Translations under genes and position numbers: made by a program
Shown: positions 10,145 through 17,748 of the stretch, piece by piece
How positions within the stretch are numbered: position 1 is the stretch's first letter
Layout of the letters: each line of letters opens with the position of its first letter
Notes under the pieces: model-generated
Told to the model about the DNA's origin: nothing
The model's database searches: none
The model's input: only the letters and a program-made list of their open reading frames with translations
Assembly (NCBI RefSeq): GCF_014897675.1
Contig: NZ_JABUXU010000007.1
Location: 124,001-188,000 of the forward strand
Source of the DNA: Advenella sp. FME57
GTDB lineage: Bacteria; Pseudomonadota; Gammaproteobacteria; Burkholderiales; Burkholderiaceae_B
Reading direction: 5' to 3'
DNA: 64,000 bases

Positions 10145-12853
10145 ATGAACGATTCCAACCTTGCATATAATCCCCGGCACTTGAGCTCAGGCACAGACGA
10201 AGACCCACTTGAAACCCAGGAATGGTGCGACGCACTTGCGTCAGTGACCGCCGCCTCGGGTCCTGGTCGAGCAAAGCATCTGCTCAATGTCCTGCTCGAG
10301 GCGAGCCGAAACCTGAACATTCCATGGCAGCCTGCTATCGGAACGCCCTATATCAATACGATCCAGGCAAGTGACCAGGATCCATTCCCCGGCAATCTGG
10401 AAATCGAAGAGAAACTGGCGTCCATTATGCGTTGGAATGCGCTGGCCATGGTGGTGCGCGCAAATGGCCAGTTTGCCGATCTGGGCGGCCATATTGCCAG
10501 TTACGCGAGCGCCGCTGATTTGTTTGAAATCGGCTTTAACCACTTCTTTCGTGCTTCCCAAAGTGGCCAGGCCAGTGATCTTGTCTTTTATCAGCCTCAC
10601 TCATCGCCCGGTGTGTACGCGCGCGCTTTCCTGGAAGGCCGGCTGGATGAGCGCAATCTTTTGCACTATCGCCAGGAAATAAAAGCAAAACGCGCAGGCG
10701 TCATGGGCCTGTCCAGTTACCCTCATCCATGGCTGATGTCCGATTTCTGGCAATTTCCCACGGGTTCAATGGGTATTGGTCCGATCAGCTCGATATACCA
10801 TGCCCGGTTTATGCGTTATCTGCAACACAGAGGCTTGCAAAACTGTGATGGCCGCACTGTATGGGGCGTATTCGGTGATGGAGAAATGGATGAACCTGAA
10901 AGCATGAGCGCCCTCACCCTGGCCGCCAGAGAGCGTTTGGACAATCTTGTCTGGGTCGTCAATTGCAATCTGCAAAGACTGGACGGCCCGGTAAGAGGCA
11001 ACGGAAGGATTATCGACGAGCTGGAAATGCTGTTTAAAGGCGCCGGCTGGCACGTCATCAAACTGGTGTGGGGCTCAGACTGGGACCCACTGCTGGCGCG
11101 CGACGACGAAAAGGCTTTGCAAAAAATCTTTGCAGAAACGGTAGACGGACAATTTCAGACCTTTGCCGCCAAGGATGGACGTTACAACCGTGAGCATTTT
11201 TTTGGGCAGAACGCAGAACTGAAAAAACTGGCGGACGCGCTCAGTGACGAACAAATTGACATGCTCAAACGCGGTGGCCATGATTTGGTGAAAATCCATG
11301 CAGCATATAAATCGGCCGTCAATCACCCAGGGCAGCCTACCGTCATTCTGGCCCAAACGAAAAAAGGGTTTGGAATGGGTGATACCGGTCAGGGGAAAAT
11401 GACCACGCATCAGCAGAAAAAATTAACGAAAGACGCGCTTCTGGCCTTTCGGGATCGCTTCCGCTTGCCCTTGACAGACACCCAGACCGAAAATCTTGAA
11501 TTCTACAAACCTGACAGTACTTCCGCGGAGATGCAATATTTGCAGGAACGTCGAAAAATGTTGGGTGGCAGCATGATGAAGCGCAGCAAAACGGCCGTGC
11601 CGCTACCTGTGCCTGCCATTGAAAACTATGGACAATTTGCCATTGAAGCCAACGACAAGGTAATGTCGTCCACCATGGCATTTGTGCGGATGCTTGGCGG
11701 CTTAATGAAGGATGCGAAATTAGGCAAGCATGTGGTTCCCATCGTGGCAGATGAAGCACGTACGTTTGGCATGGCCAATCTGTTCAAACAGGTAGGGATT
11801 TACGCCAGTGCTGGCCAGCAGTATGAACCCGAAGATATCGATTCAATCCTCAGCTACCGCGAAGCAAAGGACGGACAGATTCTCGAAGAAGGAATCAGTG
11901 AAGCTGGGGCAATCAGCTCGTGGGTCGCAGCAGCGACCAGTTATTCGGTGCATGGCATACCCATGCTTCCCTTTTATATTTTCTACTCCATGTTCGGATT
12001 CCAACGGATAGGAGATTTGATCTGGGCTGCTGCAGACCAGCGGGCAAGAGGCTTTCTGCTTGGGGCCACGGCGGGACGAACCACGCTTGGCGGCGAAGGC
12101 CTGCAACACCAGGACGGCAGCAGCCAGCTTATCGCATCGACCATACCGAATTGCCGGGCGTATGATCCTGCCTTCGCTTTTGAAGTTGCCGTCATTCTTG
12201 ACCATGGCATGCACGAGATGCTCGATGAGCAGAAAGATGTTTTCTATTACATGTCCCTGATGAATGAAAACTATGCGCAACCTACCCTGCCGGACGGCGT
12301 GGAAAGCGGCATTATCAAAGGCATGTACCGGTTTTCAGAACAGAACGTCGGTAAACCTCGCGCAACAGTGACGCTGCTGGGTTCGGGAGCCATTTTGCCT
12401 GAAGTGCTGGCAGCAGCACAGCTGCTGGCCCAGGACTGGAATATCAAAAGTGAAATATGGAGTGTTACCAGCTTTACGGAACTGGCACGAGAAGCAAGGC
12501 AGGCAGAACGATGGACCCGCTTGCATCCAGACCAGCCAGCGCGGACGAGCTACGTGGCCGGCTGCATAAGCGGTGATAATCCGGCGATTGCTGCCACGGA
12601 CTATGTTCGGGCGCTACCACAGCTTATTGCGTCGTATATAAATTGCCCATACATCGTGCTTGGTACGGATGGCTTCGGCCGCAGCGACACGCGAGCCAGA
12701 CTTCGGGAATTTTTTGAGGTCGACAAATATTCCATAGCGGTCGCAGCGCTCGGTGCACTTGCACGACAAGGAAAAATAAGCAGAACACTATGCGCTGAGG
12801 CGCTGACACGCTATGAAATCAGCGTTACCGACATGGCCCCATGGGACTGTTAA
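10145..12853 (+). CDS. Homodimeric 2-oxoacid dehydrogenase E1 (AceE/MdeB-like), orphan
   Basis: A 902-residue thiamine-diphosphate enzyme of the AceE type, which decarboxylates pyruvate or a related 2-oxoacid and transfers the acyl group to a lipoyl E2. The ThDP signature GDGEMDEPES...NCN is at residues 244-275. The residues before it (PHPWLMSDFWQFPTGSMG) and the central and C-terminal transketolase-like domains are complete. Length fits E. coli AceE (887). No E2 or E3 gene is adjacent and an Lrp regulator is divergent. This suggests a dedicated paralogue such as P. putida MdeB (2-oxobutyrate from methionine), not the housekeeping E1, which should lie elsewhere with aceF. No mdeA-like lyase is seen nearby. 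Family is certain; substrate is not. Confidence 0.9.
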   Translation: MNDSNLAYNPRHLSSGTDEDPLETQEWCDALASVTAASGPGRAKHLLNVLLEASRNLNIPWQPAIGTPYINTIQASDQDPFPGNLEIEEKLASIMRWNALAMVVRANGQFADLGGHIASYASAADLFEIGFNHFFRASQSGQASDLVFYQPHSSPGVYARAFLEGRLDERNLLHYRQEIKAKRAGVMGLSSYPHPWLMSDFWQFPTGSMGIGPISSIYHARFMRYLQHRGLQNCDGRTVWGVFGDGEMDEPESMSALTLAARERLDNLVWVVNCNLQRLDGPVRGNGRIIDELEMLFKGAGWHVIKLVWGSDWDPLLARDDEKALQKIFAETVDGQFQTFAAKDGRYNREHFFGQNAELKKLADALSDEQIDMLKRGGHDLVKIHAAYKSAVNHPGQPTVILAQTKKGFGMGDTGQGKMTTHQQKKLTKDALLAFRDRFRLPLTDTQTENLEFYKPDSTSAEMQYLQERRKMLGGSMMKRSKTAVPLPVPAIENYGQFAIEANDKVMSSTMAFVRMLGGLMKDAKLGKHVVPIVADEARTFGMANLFKQVGIYASAGQQYEPEDIDSILSYREAKDGQILEEGISEAGAISSWVAAATSYSVHGIPMLPFYIFYSMFGFQRIGDLIWAAADQRARGFLLGATAGRTTLGGEGLQHQDGSSQLIASTIPNCRAYDPAFAFEVAVILDHGMHEMLDEQKDVFYYMSLMNENYAQPTLPDGVESGIIKGMYRFSEQNVGKPRATVTLLGSGAILPEVLAAAQLLAQDWNIKSEIWSVTSFTELAREARQAERWTRLHPDQPARTSYVAGCISGDNPAIAATDYVRALPQLIASYINCPYIVLGTDGFGRSDTRARLREFFEVDKYSIAVAALGALARQGKISRTLCAEALTRYEISVTDMAPWDC

Positions 12854-13114
12854 GTGATTTAATCTACAGCGGAGTAAATTTCGTGGTTCAGGCGGATCAT
12901 GGCCATGAAACCTGTGTTCAAAAACGGGAACACGACATTTCTCCCATACACCATGGCAGTCGTGAACCCTGCGCTTGCGTAGAAAACATGTATCCGACAC
13001 AGCATTTTTCACATCTCTCCAATACTCGGAAATTTACGAAATTCGAGCCTATACTCCTGCCGGATTGCCCCCAATTGGCTAGAATGTGGCATTAGTTCCA
13101 TATTGGCCCAACAC
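12854..13114. other. Intergenic region ahead of queE
   Basis: No gene. A short stem GTGTTC / GAACAC with an 8-base loop lies near 12915-12935, just after the E1 gene, without a U-run. I looked for a preQ1-I aptamer upstream of queE and did not see its conserved core. A TATACT hexamer near 13051 is the best -10 candidate, with a weak -35. Confidence 0.35.
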
Positions 13115-13747
13115 ATGACATACGCCGTAAAAGAAATTTTCAAAACACTGCAAGGCGAAGGGGCGCAAGCGGGCCGTGCGGCTGTCTTCTGCCGATTCGC
13201 CGGGTGCAATTTATGGTCTGGTCGCGAGATCGACCGTGCCTCGGCGGCCTGTACGTTTTGCGACACCGATTTTGTTGGAACAAACGGCGTTGGTGGTGGT
13301 AAATTTGCCACGGCGGTTGATCTGGCCGCAACACTGGCCAAAACCTGGGGACCTGACGGGGCTTCACGTTATGTTGTGTTTACCGGCGGCGAACCGCTGC
13401 TGCAACTGGATACCGCCCTGATCGACGCCGTTCATGCCGAAGGCTTCGAGATCGCCATAGAAACCAACGGCACTCTTGCCGCACCGGCGGGAATCGATTG
13501 GATCTGTGTGAGCCCGAAGGGGAACAACGAGCTGGTTCAAACGCAAGGCGATGAACTTAAACTTGTCTTTCTTCAATCCAATGCCCCGCCCGAGCGGTTT
13601 GAAGCATTGGCTTTTTCACATTTTTTCCTGCAGCCCATGGACGGGCCGAATCGCCTGGCCGCCACCGAACATGCAGTGCAGTACTGCATGGATCATCCCA
13701 AATGGCGTCTGAGCGTGCAAACTCATAAATACATAGGCATCCCATGA
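13115..13747 (+). CDS. queE: 7-carboxy-7-deazaguanine synthase QueE
   Basis: A 210-residue radical SAM enzyme that converts 6-carboxy-tetrahydropterin to 7-carboxy-7-deazaguanine in the queuosine pathway. The N-terminus TYAVKEIFKTLQGEGAQAG is the family signature. The cluster cysteines are C31, C46 and C49 (C-x14-C-x2-C), the non-canonical spacing known from Burkholderia QueE. A GGE motif (FTGGEPLLQ) and SPK follow. I start at the ATG at 13115; a TTG 12 bases upstream in frame is less likely. The stop overlaps the queD start by 4 bases (ATGA at 13744-13747), so the two are co-translated. Confidence 0.95.
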   Translation: MTYAVKEIFKTLQGEGAQAGRAAVFCRFAGCNLWSGREIDRASAACTFCDTDFVGTNGVGGGKFATAVDLAATLAKTWGPDGASRYVVFTGGEPLLQLDTALIDAVHAEGFEIAIETNGTLAAPAGIDWICVSPKGNNELVQTQGDELKLVFLQSNAPPERFEALAFSHFFLQPMDGPNRLAATEHAVQYCMDHPKWRLSVQTHKYIGIP

Positions 13748-14196
13748 TTACTGTGACTCGTGCCCTGCACTTTGATGCTGGCCACCGCATACCCGATCAC
13801 AAAAGCCAGTGCCGCAACATGCATGGCCACCGCTACACGCTTGAAATCACGCTCTCTGGCCCCGTTTCAATGGTTGATGGCGCCCCCGACCGCGGCATGG
13901 TGTTGGATTTTTCCGATGTCAAAGCCATCGCCAAGGAGCTAATCGTCGACGTCTGGGATCATGCCTTCCTGGTCTATAGCGGTGATACGGTCGTACGCAA
14001 GTTTCTGGACTCGATGGCCGATCATAAGACCGTTGTGCTGGATCGAATTCCGACTGCCGAAAATCTGGTCCAGATCGCATTCGATACCTTGGCCGCTGCT
14101 TATCTGGCGCAGTACGGGGACCGGCTCAAGCTGACGCACGCCAGACTATACGAAACCCCCAACTGCTGGGCCGACTGTTATGGCTCCGAAGCTTAA
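13744..14196 (+). CDS. queD: 6-carboxy-5,6,7,8-tetrahydropterin synthase QueD
   Basis: A 150-residue PTPS/QueD protein that turns 7,8-dihydroneopterin triphosphate into 6-carboxytetrahydropterin, the substrate of QueE. The zinc ligands H14, H27 and H29 (FDAGH and HGHRY) and the catalytic Cys at residue 23 (SQCRNMHGH) are all present. It is slightly longer than E. coli QueD (about 120) owing to an insert near residue 45-60. The 4-base overlap with queE and the shared pathway make this a two-gene operon. Confidence 0.95.
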   Translation: MITVTRALHFDAGHRIPDHKSQCRNMHGHRYTLEITLSGPVSMVDGAPDRGMVLDFSDVKAIAKELIVDVWDHAFLVYSGDTVVRKFLDSMADHKTVVLDRIPTAENLVQIAFDTLAAAYLAQYGDRLKLTHARLYETPNCWADCYGSEA

Positions 14197-14277
14197 GGCA
14201 CCAGTGACAAACAGGTAAGCTGGCATATATACATCCGACGCCCCCTGCCGCAGCATCCACTGTTCGCCTCACCTTTT

Positions 14278-14312
14278 GTGCAAGCGCATACTATACAATG
14301 CTGCGCTTGCAC
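14278..14312. repeat. 11-bp perfect inverted repeat between convergent queD and MFS genes
   Basis: GTGCAAGCGCA (14278-14288) and TGCGCTTGCAC (14302-14312) with a 13-base loop. It lies where the two transcripts converge, just downstream of the MFS stop, so it may end or protect both mRNAs. Neither side has a real U-run, so it is not a classical intrinsic terminator. Confidence 0.55.
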
Positions 14313-14318
14313 CGACTG

Positions 14319-15845
14319 TTAATGACTTGTATTAAAACCAGAGCCCGCCCTTTCGGCAGACCGCAAATTCACCAAATAAATGATGCCGGCGGTTACAAAC
14401 AGCATAGCAGTCACTCCCATTATCACCCCGATAAAGGCGTAGTCAAACGAAGCAAAGGCGATTGACAGTAGCTGTTCGGCCTGTTCAGGCGGCAGTTGCT
14501 CTGCAACCAGATGCGCCTGATCCAGGCTGTCGCGCGCAATACCCGGTAGCAAAAAATCGGTGGGCAGTACCAATTTCATCGTATAAATCACAGACATGAT
14601 ACTGCCGAAAATAGTCACGCCCATCGCACCACCCAGTTCATAGGCCACTTCTTCTATTGAAGCGGCCATTCCTGCCCGGCTAGCGGGAGCGTTATTGATA
14701 ATGGCCGTGGACGCACCGGTAATGGCCGCACCCGCGCCAAAACCAAAGACCGCCAGAGCCACTGACCACCACAGTATGGCGCCATCGAACATGAACAGAT
14801 ACCAAAGCGAGCCGACACCCGAGACCAGCAGTGAAAGCCATAGCAGACGAGCCGTGCCCAGCTTTGGCTGCAACGATCCCATCAGCGGTCCGGCAAAAAA
14901 AGCGGCAAGTGGAATCGGCAGAATAAGCAAACCGGCCTGCAATGGCGAGTAACCGCTAACCAGTTGCAACCGCTGGCTAAAGACAAGTTCGAATCCAATA
15001 AGGGTCGCCGACATAACAGATGCAGCGATAACACCAAGCAGAAACTGTTTATTGCGAAACAAGCCAAAATCAATCAAGGGTGCCGCGCTGTGCTTTTGCC
15101 GACGTAAAAAAATGATCAAAGCGCCAGCGCCCAGCCCAAGCGCGATGACAAATGCAATCCAATCAACTTGCGGTTTTCCCAGCTCCTTGATCGTATAGGT
15201 CAGGAAAATCAAGGCAACCATGATTTGCCCGGAACTGATCAGGTCCCATTCTCGCGTTTTGTTACCCGGCCGCTTTTCCAGAACGCGTGCACCCACCAAA
15301 AAGGCGATCAGGACCACCGGCACGTTGATCAGAAAGACCGAACCCCACCAGAAAAACTCCAGCAAAATACCGCCGACCACCGGCCCGAACGCAGCGCCTC
15401 CAGACGCGACGGCCGCCCAGATGCCAATGGCAAAGGCTCGTTCCTTATCATCCTCAAAGGTCAGACGAATAATGGACAATGTTGCCGGCATCATCATGGC
15501 AGCGCCCACGGCAAGCAATACACGGCTGCCGATCAGCACTTCGGAGCTGGGCGCGAAAGCAGCAACCACCGATGCCATGCCGAACACCAGCAAACCGTTA
15601 AGAAAAAGTTGCTTGTGTCCCAGGCGGTCACCCAACGTACCCAGACCAGGCAGTAGACCGGCAACCACCAATGGATAGGCATTGATGATCCACAGCTTCT
15701 GTGAAGCACTGGCCTGCAGGTCATGCGTCAAACGCGGCAATGCGGTGTAAAGCACGGTCAGGTCAATGACAATAAGAAACAGAGCGCTGGAGACGATAGC
15801 CAGTATCAGCCATCGGTTACGTGAATGTTTGACGGTTGCAGTCAT
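14319..15845 (-). CDS. MFS drug exporter, DHA2 (14-helix, QacA/SmvA-like) family
   Basis: A 508-residue proton-coupled major facilitator. About 14 hydrophobic helices span the length. Motif A-like text is GTLGDRLGHKQLFLNG near residue 75, and the first helix carries FLIVIDLTVLYTALPRL, the DHA2 motif D1 region (usually LDxTVVNVALP). These exporters extrude cationic drugs, biocides or dyes. I start at the ATG at 15845 (MTATVKHSRNRW), with a GGA upstream; another ATG 30 bases upstream is in frame. It is divergent from the TetR gene at 16038, which probably represses it. Substrate is unknown. Confidence 0.88.
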   Translation of the reverse strand: MTATVKHSRNRWLILAIVSSALFLIVIDLTVLYTALPRLTHDLQASASQKLWIINAYPLVVAGLLPGLGTLGDRLGHKQLFLNGLLVFGMASVVAAFAPSSEVLIGSRVLLAVGAAMMMPATLSIIRLTFEDDKERAFAIGIWAAVASGGAAFGPVVGGILLEFFWWGSVFLINVPVVLIAFLVGARVLEKRPGNKTREWDLISSGQIMVALIFLTYTIKELGKPQVDWIAFVIALGLGAGALIIFLRRQKHSAAPLIDFGLFRNKQFLLGVIAASVMSATLIGFELVFSQRLQLVSGYSPLQAGLLILPIPLAAFFAGPLMGSLQPKLGTARLLWLSLLVSGVGSLWYLFMFDGAILWWSVALAVFGFGAGAAITGASTAIINNAPASRAGMAASIEEVAYELGGAMGVTIFGSIMSVIYTMKLVLPTDFLLPGIARDSLDQAHLVAEQLPPEQAEQLLSIAFASFDYAFIGVIMGVTAMLFVTAGIIYLVNLRSAERAGSGFNTSH

Positions 15846-15976
15846 GATAAAAAATCCGTTCGCACCGACAGCCATGAGTAAAGGCTGGGCGTGTTGCGAG
15901 TCACATACCGGATAGCGTCAACGTAGGCGTGCGATCCTGATCGATATGTTTGCTCTGTATGGAATCAAATTATTCC

Positions 15977-16022
15977 TTGTGGGAATTAAGGGATGTACTA
16001 TAATATAAATCCATACGTATGG
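15977..16022 (+). promoter_or_regulatory. Divergent promoter region with TetR-operator-like palindrome
   Basis: TTGTGG (15977-15982), a 16-base spacer and a perfect TATAAT (15999-16004) form a promoter reading into the TetR gene. The perfect 12-bp palindrome CCATACGTATGG at 16011-16022 covers the expected start point. A second inverted repeat GGAAT / ATTCC lies at 15961-15976, towards the exporter. A TetR dimer bound here would block both divergent promoters. Sequence elements are seen; the regulation is inferred. Confidence 0.55.
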
Positions 16023-16037
16023 AAAGTAATTATTGAT

Positions 16038-16607
16038 ATGAAACAAAACAAACCACAGACCGCGGGCAGGCCGCGGTCAATTGATCGTGAAAAGCTGCTG
16101 GAGATAGCAGAGAAAATTGTCGCACAACATGGTGTTGCCGGTTTGACGATGGACGCGCTGGCCAGGGCCGCGAACGTTACCAAAGGCGGCGTGCAGTATT
16201 GCTTCGGTAATAAAGAGGGCCTGATCAAGGCGATGATCATGCGCTGGAGCGATCATTTCGACGCCGAGGTTGCGCAGGCGGCAGGTGGCAAAACTGACGC
16301 GCTCGCGCATGTACGCGCCCACATAAAGGTTACCCGCGAGGCCGATGTACAGGATGAGTCGCGTTTTGCCGCCATGCTTGCCGGGCTGATTCCAAACTCC
16401 GACCAGTTGGCCGAGACTCGCGCCTGGTACGCCAGACAATTGCAAGGACTGGATTTTTCTACAGCACAAGGACGCAATGCGCGACTGGCCTTTATCGCCA
16501 ACGAAGGCGCCTTCCTGCTTCGCAGTTTCAACTTCTTTGATTTATCGCCACAGCAATGGCAGGCGGTATTTGGAGATATCGAACGCCTGCTTGAACGACC
16601 TGATTGA
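16038..16607 (+). CDS. TetR-family transcriptional repressor
   Basis: A 189-residue TetR protein. The helix-turn-helix is at about residues 15-60, with VAGLTMDALARAANVTKGGVQ and YCFGNKEGLIKAM, close to the family consensus LTVREIAREAGVSxGTLYxHFxxKEEL. The C-terminal half (about 80-185) is the helical ligand-binding and dimer domain. I start it at the ATG at 16038; the frame extends 45 bases upstream through the promoter and operator, so the longer form is unlikely. It is divergent from the DHA2 exporter, the usual drug-sensing repressor-pump pair. Confidence 0.9.
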   Translation: MKQNKPQTAGRPRSIDREKLLEIAEKIVAQHGVAGLTMDALARAANVTKGGVQYCFGNKEGLIKAMIMRWSDHFDAEVAQAAGGKTDALAHVRAHIKVTREADVQDESRFAAMLAGLIPNSDQLAETRAWYARQLQGLDFSTAQGRNARLAFIANEGAFLLRSFNFFDLSPQQWQAVFGDIERLLERPD

Positions 16608-16700
16608 TGGGCTATGTCCTGTTTAATCGTTTATTATGGGAACGAAAAAGCGTTGGTTTTTTTTGCGATAGAACGTCATTGACGCAACGCGCACGTTCAT

Positions 16701-16835
16701 TCAGGAAAAAAGTTGCTCGACAAGCAACAATACCGCACAGGCGCCGACCAGAACCGGCATAAAAACAAATGGAAAACCATAACCCTCCCATAACTTGGGC
16801 ACGCCATAGGGTTTGGAAGATGTGTCGTTTATCAT
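16701..16835 (-). CDS. Small membrane protein, 44 residues, unrecognised
   Basis: A 44-residue protein: a polar N-terminus (MINDTSSKPYGVPKLWEGYG) and then one hydrophobic helix of about 20 residues (FPFVFMPVLVGACAVLLLVE). A clear ribosome site AAGGAAA lies 6-7 bases before the ATG at 16835, and a weak promoter (TTGGGC, 16 bases, GATAAT) is at 16857-16884. The last codons contain an intrinsic terminator (see separate entry). The frame is open further upstream to 17180, but that part has no protein character and no ribosome site. A single-pass inner-membrane peptide with the N-terminus probably cytoplasmic is the best description. No family recognised. Confidence 0.55.
   Translation of the reverse strand: MINDTSSKPYGVPKLWEGYGFPFVFMPVLVGACAVLLLVEQLFS
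16706..16728 (-). terminator. Intrinsic terminator overlapping the 3' end of the 44-residue ORF
   Basis: On the minus strand GTTGCT, loop TGTCG, AGCAAC and then TTTTTT. The stem and the U-run form the last eight codons before the TGA at 16703-16701. It ends the small membrane-protein transcript almost at its stop codon. Confidence 0.65.
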
Positions 16836-17256
16836 GCCAATTTCCTTATATTGACCATTATCTGAATTCACTATTGTAGCCCAACCCATTTTTCCTGGGC
16901 TTGATGCCGGACAATATTCAAGGCCAATCAGGTGAATGGATTGTTCAAATACAGGGGGTTGCCGCCTCCCTTTGCACCAGACGCCTTTTTTCGAAAGCGC
17001 CTGTTCAACGACGGTGCCTGCCAAATAAAAAATAGGTCCTGTTGGAGGCTGCGCACTAAAACTGCCTGACCAATATAGGTGCTCACCTTTTCTTGCAGAA
17101 GTACACGAGTCAACGCGGCCGTTTTTTTTCTGGCAAATGCCATGGTTTATTATCGTGTCAGATCGGGCAGACGCGAGCACAATTGACTGGAAAAAGGCGC
17201 AAAAAAAGCCCGTCTTGTCAAACGGGCCTTATACAGCAGTGCCAGGCATTCGAAAT
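16836..17256. other. Stretch without a convincing gene
   Basis: About 420 bases between the 44-residue ORF and the lipoprotein gene. Several short frames exist on the minus strand but none shows family motifs or a ribosome site. It contains the promoter candidate of the small membrane protein (16857-16884) and the terminator of the lipoprotein gene (17201-17227). Confidence 0.4.
17201..17227 (-). terminator. Intrinsic terminator of the small lipoprotein gene
   Basis: On the minus strand GCCCGT, loop TTGACAAG, ACGGGC, then seven T. It is about 30 bases beyond the stop of the lipoprotein ORF. Confidence 0.8.
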
Positions 17257-17445
17257 TTAGCAGTTGCCTTTTTTGGCTTGTCCTGGGGGACAGAAACGGC
17301 CACCACCACCGCCCCGATAATGACCGCCCCCATCATAGCCATATGGATAAATACCGCCTGGATCTACTGAAACAGAGGGCCCCCGGGCCGTACAGCCAGT
17401 AAGGAAAACGACAGAAAGGCCAAAAAACGCAATCATTTTTTTCAT
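17257..17445 (-). CDS. Small Gly/Tyr-rich lipoprotein
   Basis: A 62-residue predicted lipoprotein. The signal peptide MKKMIAFFGLSVVFLTGC ends in the lipobox LTGC with the acylated Cys at residue 18. The mature part is only about 45 residues, rich in Gly and Tyr (YGYDGGGHYRGGGGG) and then FCPPGQAKKGNC, with two further Cys. A GGGAA ribosome site precedes the ATG at 17445, and a strong terminator follows. This resembles small hypothetical lipoproteins common in Burkholderiales. Location (inner or outer membrane) and function are unknown. Confidence 0.75.
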   Translation of the reverse strand: MKKMIAFFGLSVVFLTGCTARGPSVSVDPGGIYPYGYDGGGHYRGGGGGRFCPPGQAKKGNC

Positions 17446-17748
17446 TTTGGATTCCCGATGGATTAGATACGGTCATATTACCGACGAACCTGCAGCTATT
17501 GATATCATAACTGTAAATTTGATTTCACTTAGATACAATTGCCAATTTTAGGGTGAAAAAGCCACTATCGATCCGTTTTCATTATGAAAAAGCCCGCAAC
17601 GATTGGGTTCATGTGCGTGAACTCCACCTGCGGGCAAGCGCCCTATCGTCAGCAGCGATGCCTTCCGGCGCACGCACCAGAATCACCACTCACGGGAAAT
17701 CCCCTGCCAATAACGGACGACAGGAACCGTTGCATAGCCTTACCCTGA
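17446..17748. other. Intergenic stretch between lipoprotein and autotransporter genes
   Basis: About 300 bases. It holds the terminator of the autotransporter gene (17587-17635) and, towards 17470-17560, AT-rich sequence likely to hold the lipoprotein promoter. A plus-strand frame at 17553-17765 has no family character. Confidence 0.4.
17587..17635 (-). terminator. Terminator of the trimeric autotransporter gene
   Basis: On the minus strand GCCCGCA and TGCGGGC (plus 17629-17635 and 17592-17598) form a stem, followed by TTTTT (17587-17591). The loop holds a second hairpin GTTCA / TGAAC (17608-17623). Confidence 0.6.

Noticed and set aside
12854-13114. preQ1 riboswitch ahead of queE
   Set aside because: The conserved preQ1-I core and its A-rich tail were not found by eye.
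16836-17180. N-terminal extension of the 44-residue membrane protein to 159 residues
   Set aside because: The extension lacks protein character and a ribosome site, whereas the internal ATG at 16835 has AAGGAAA directly upstream.
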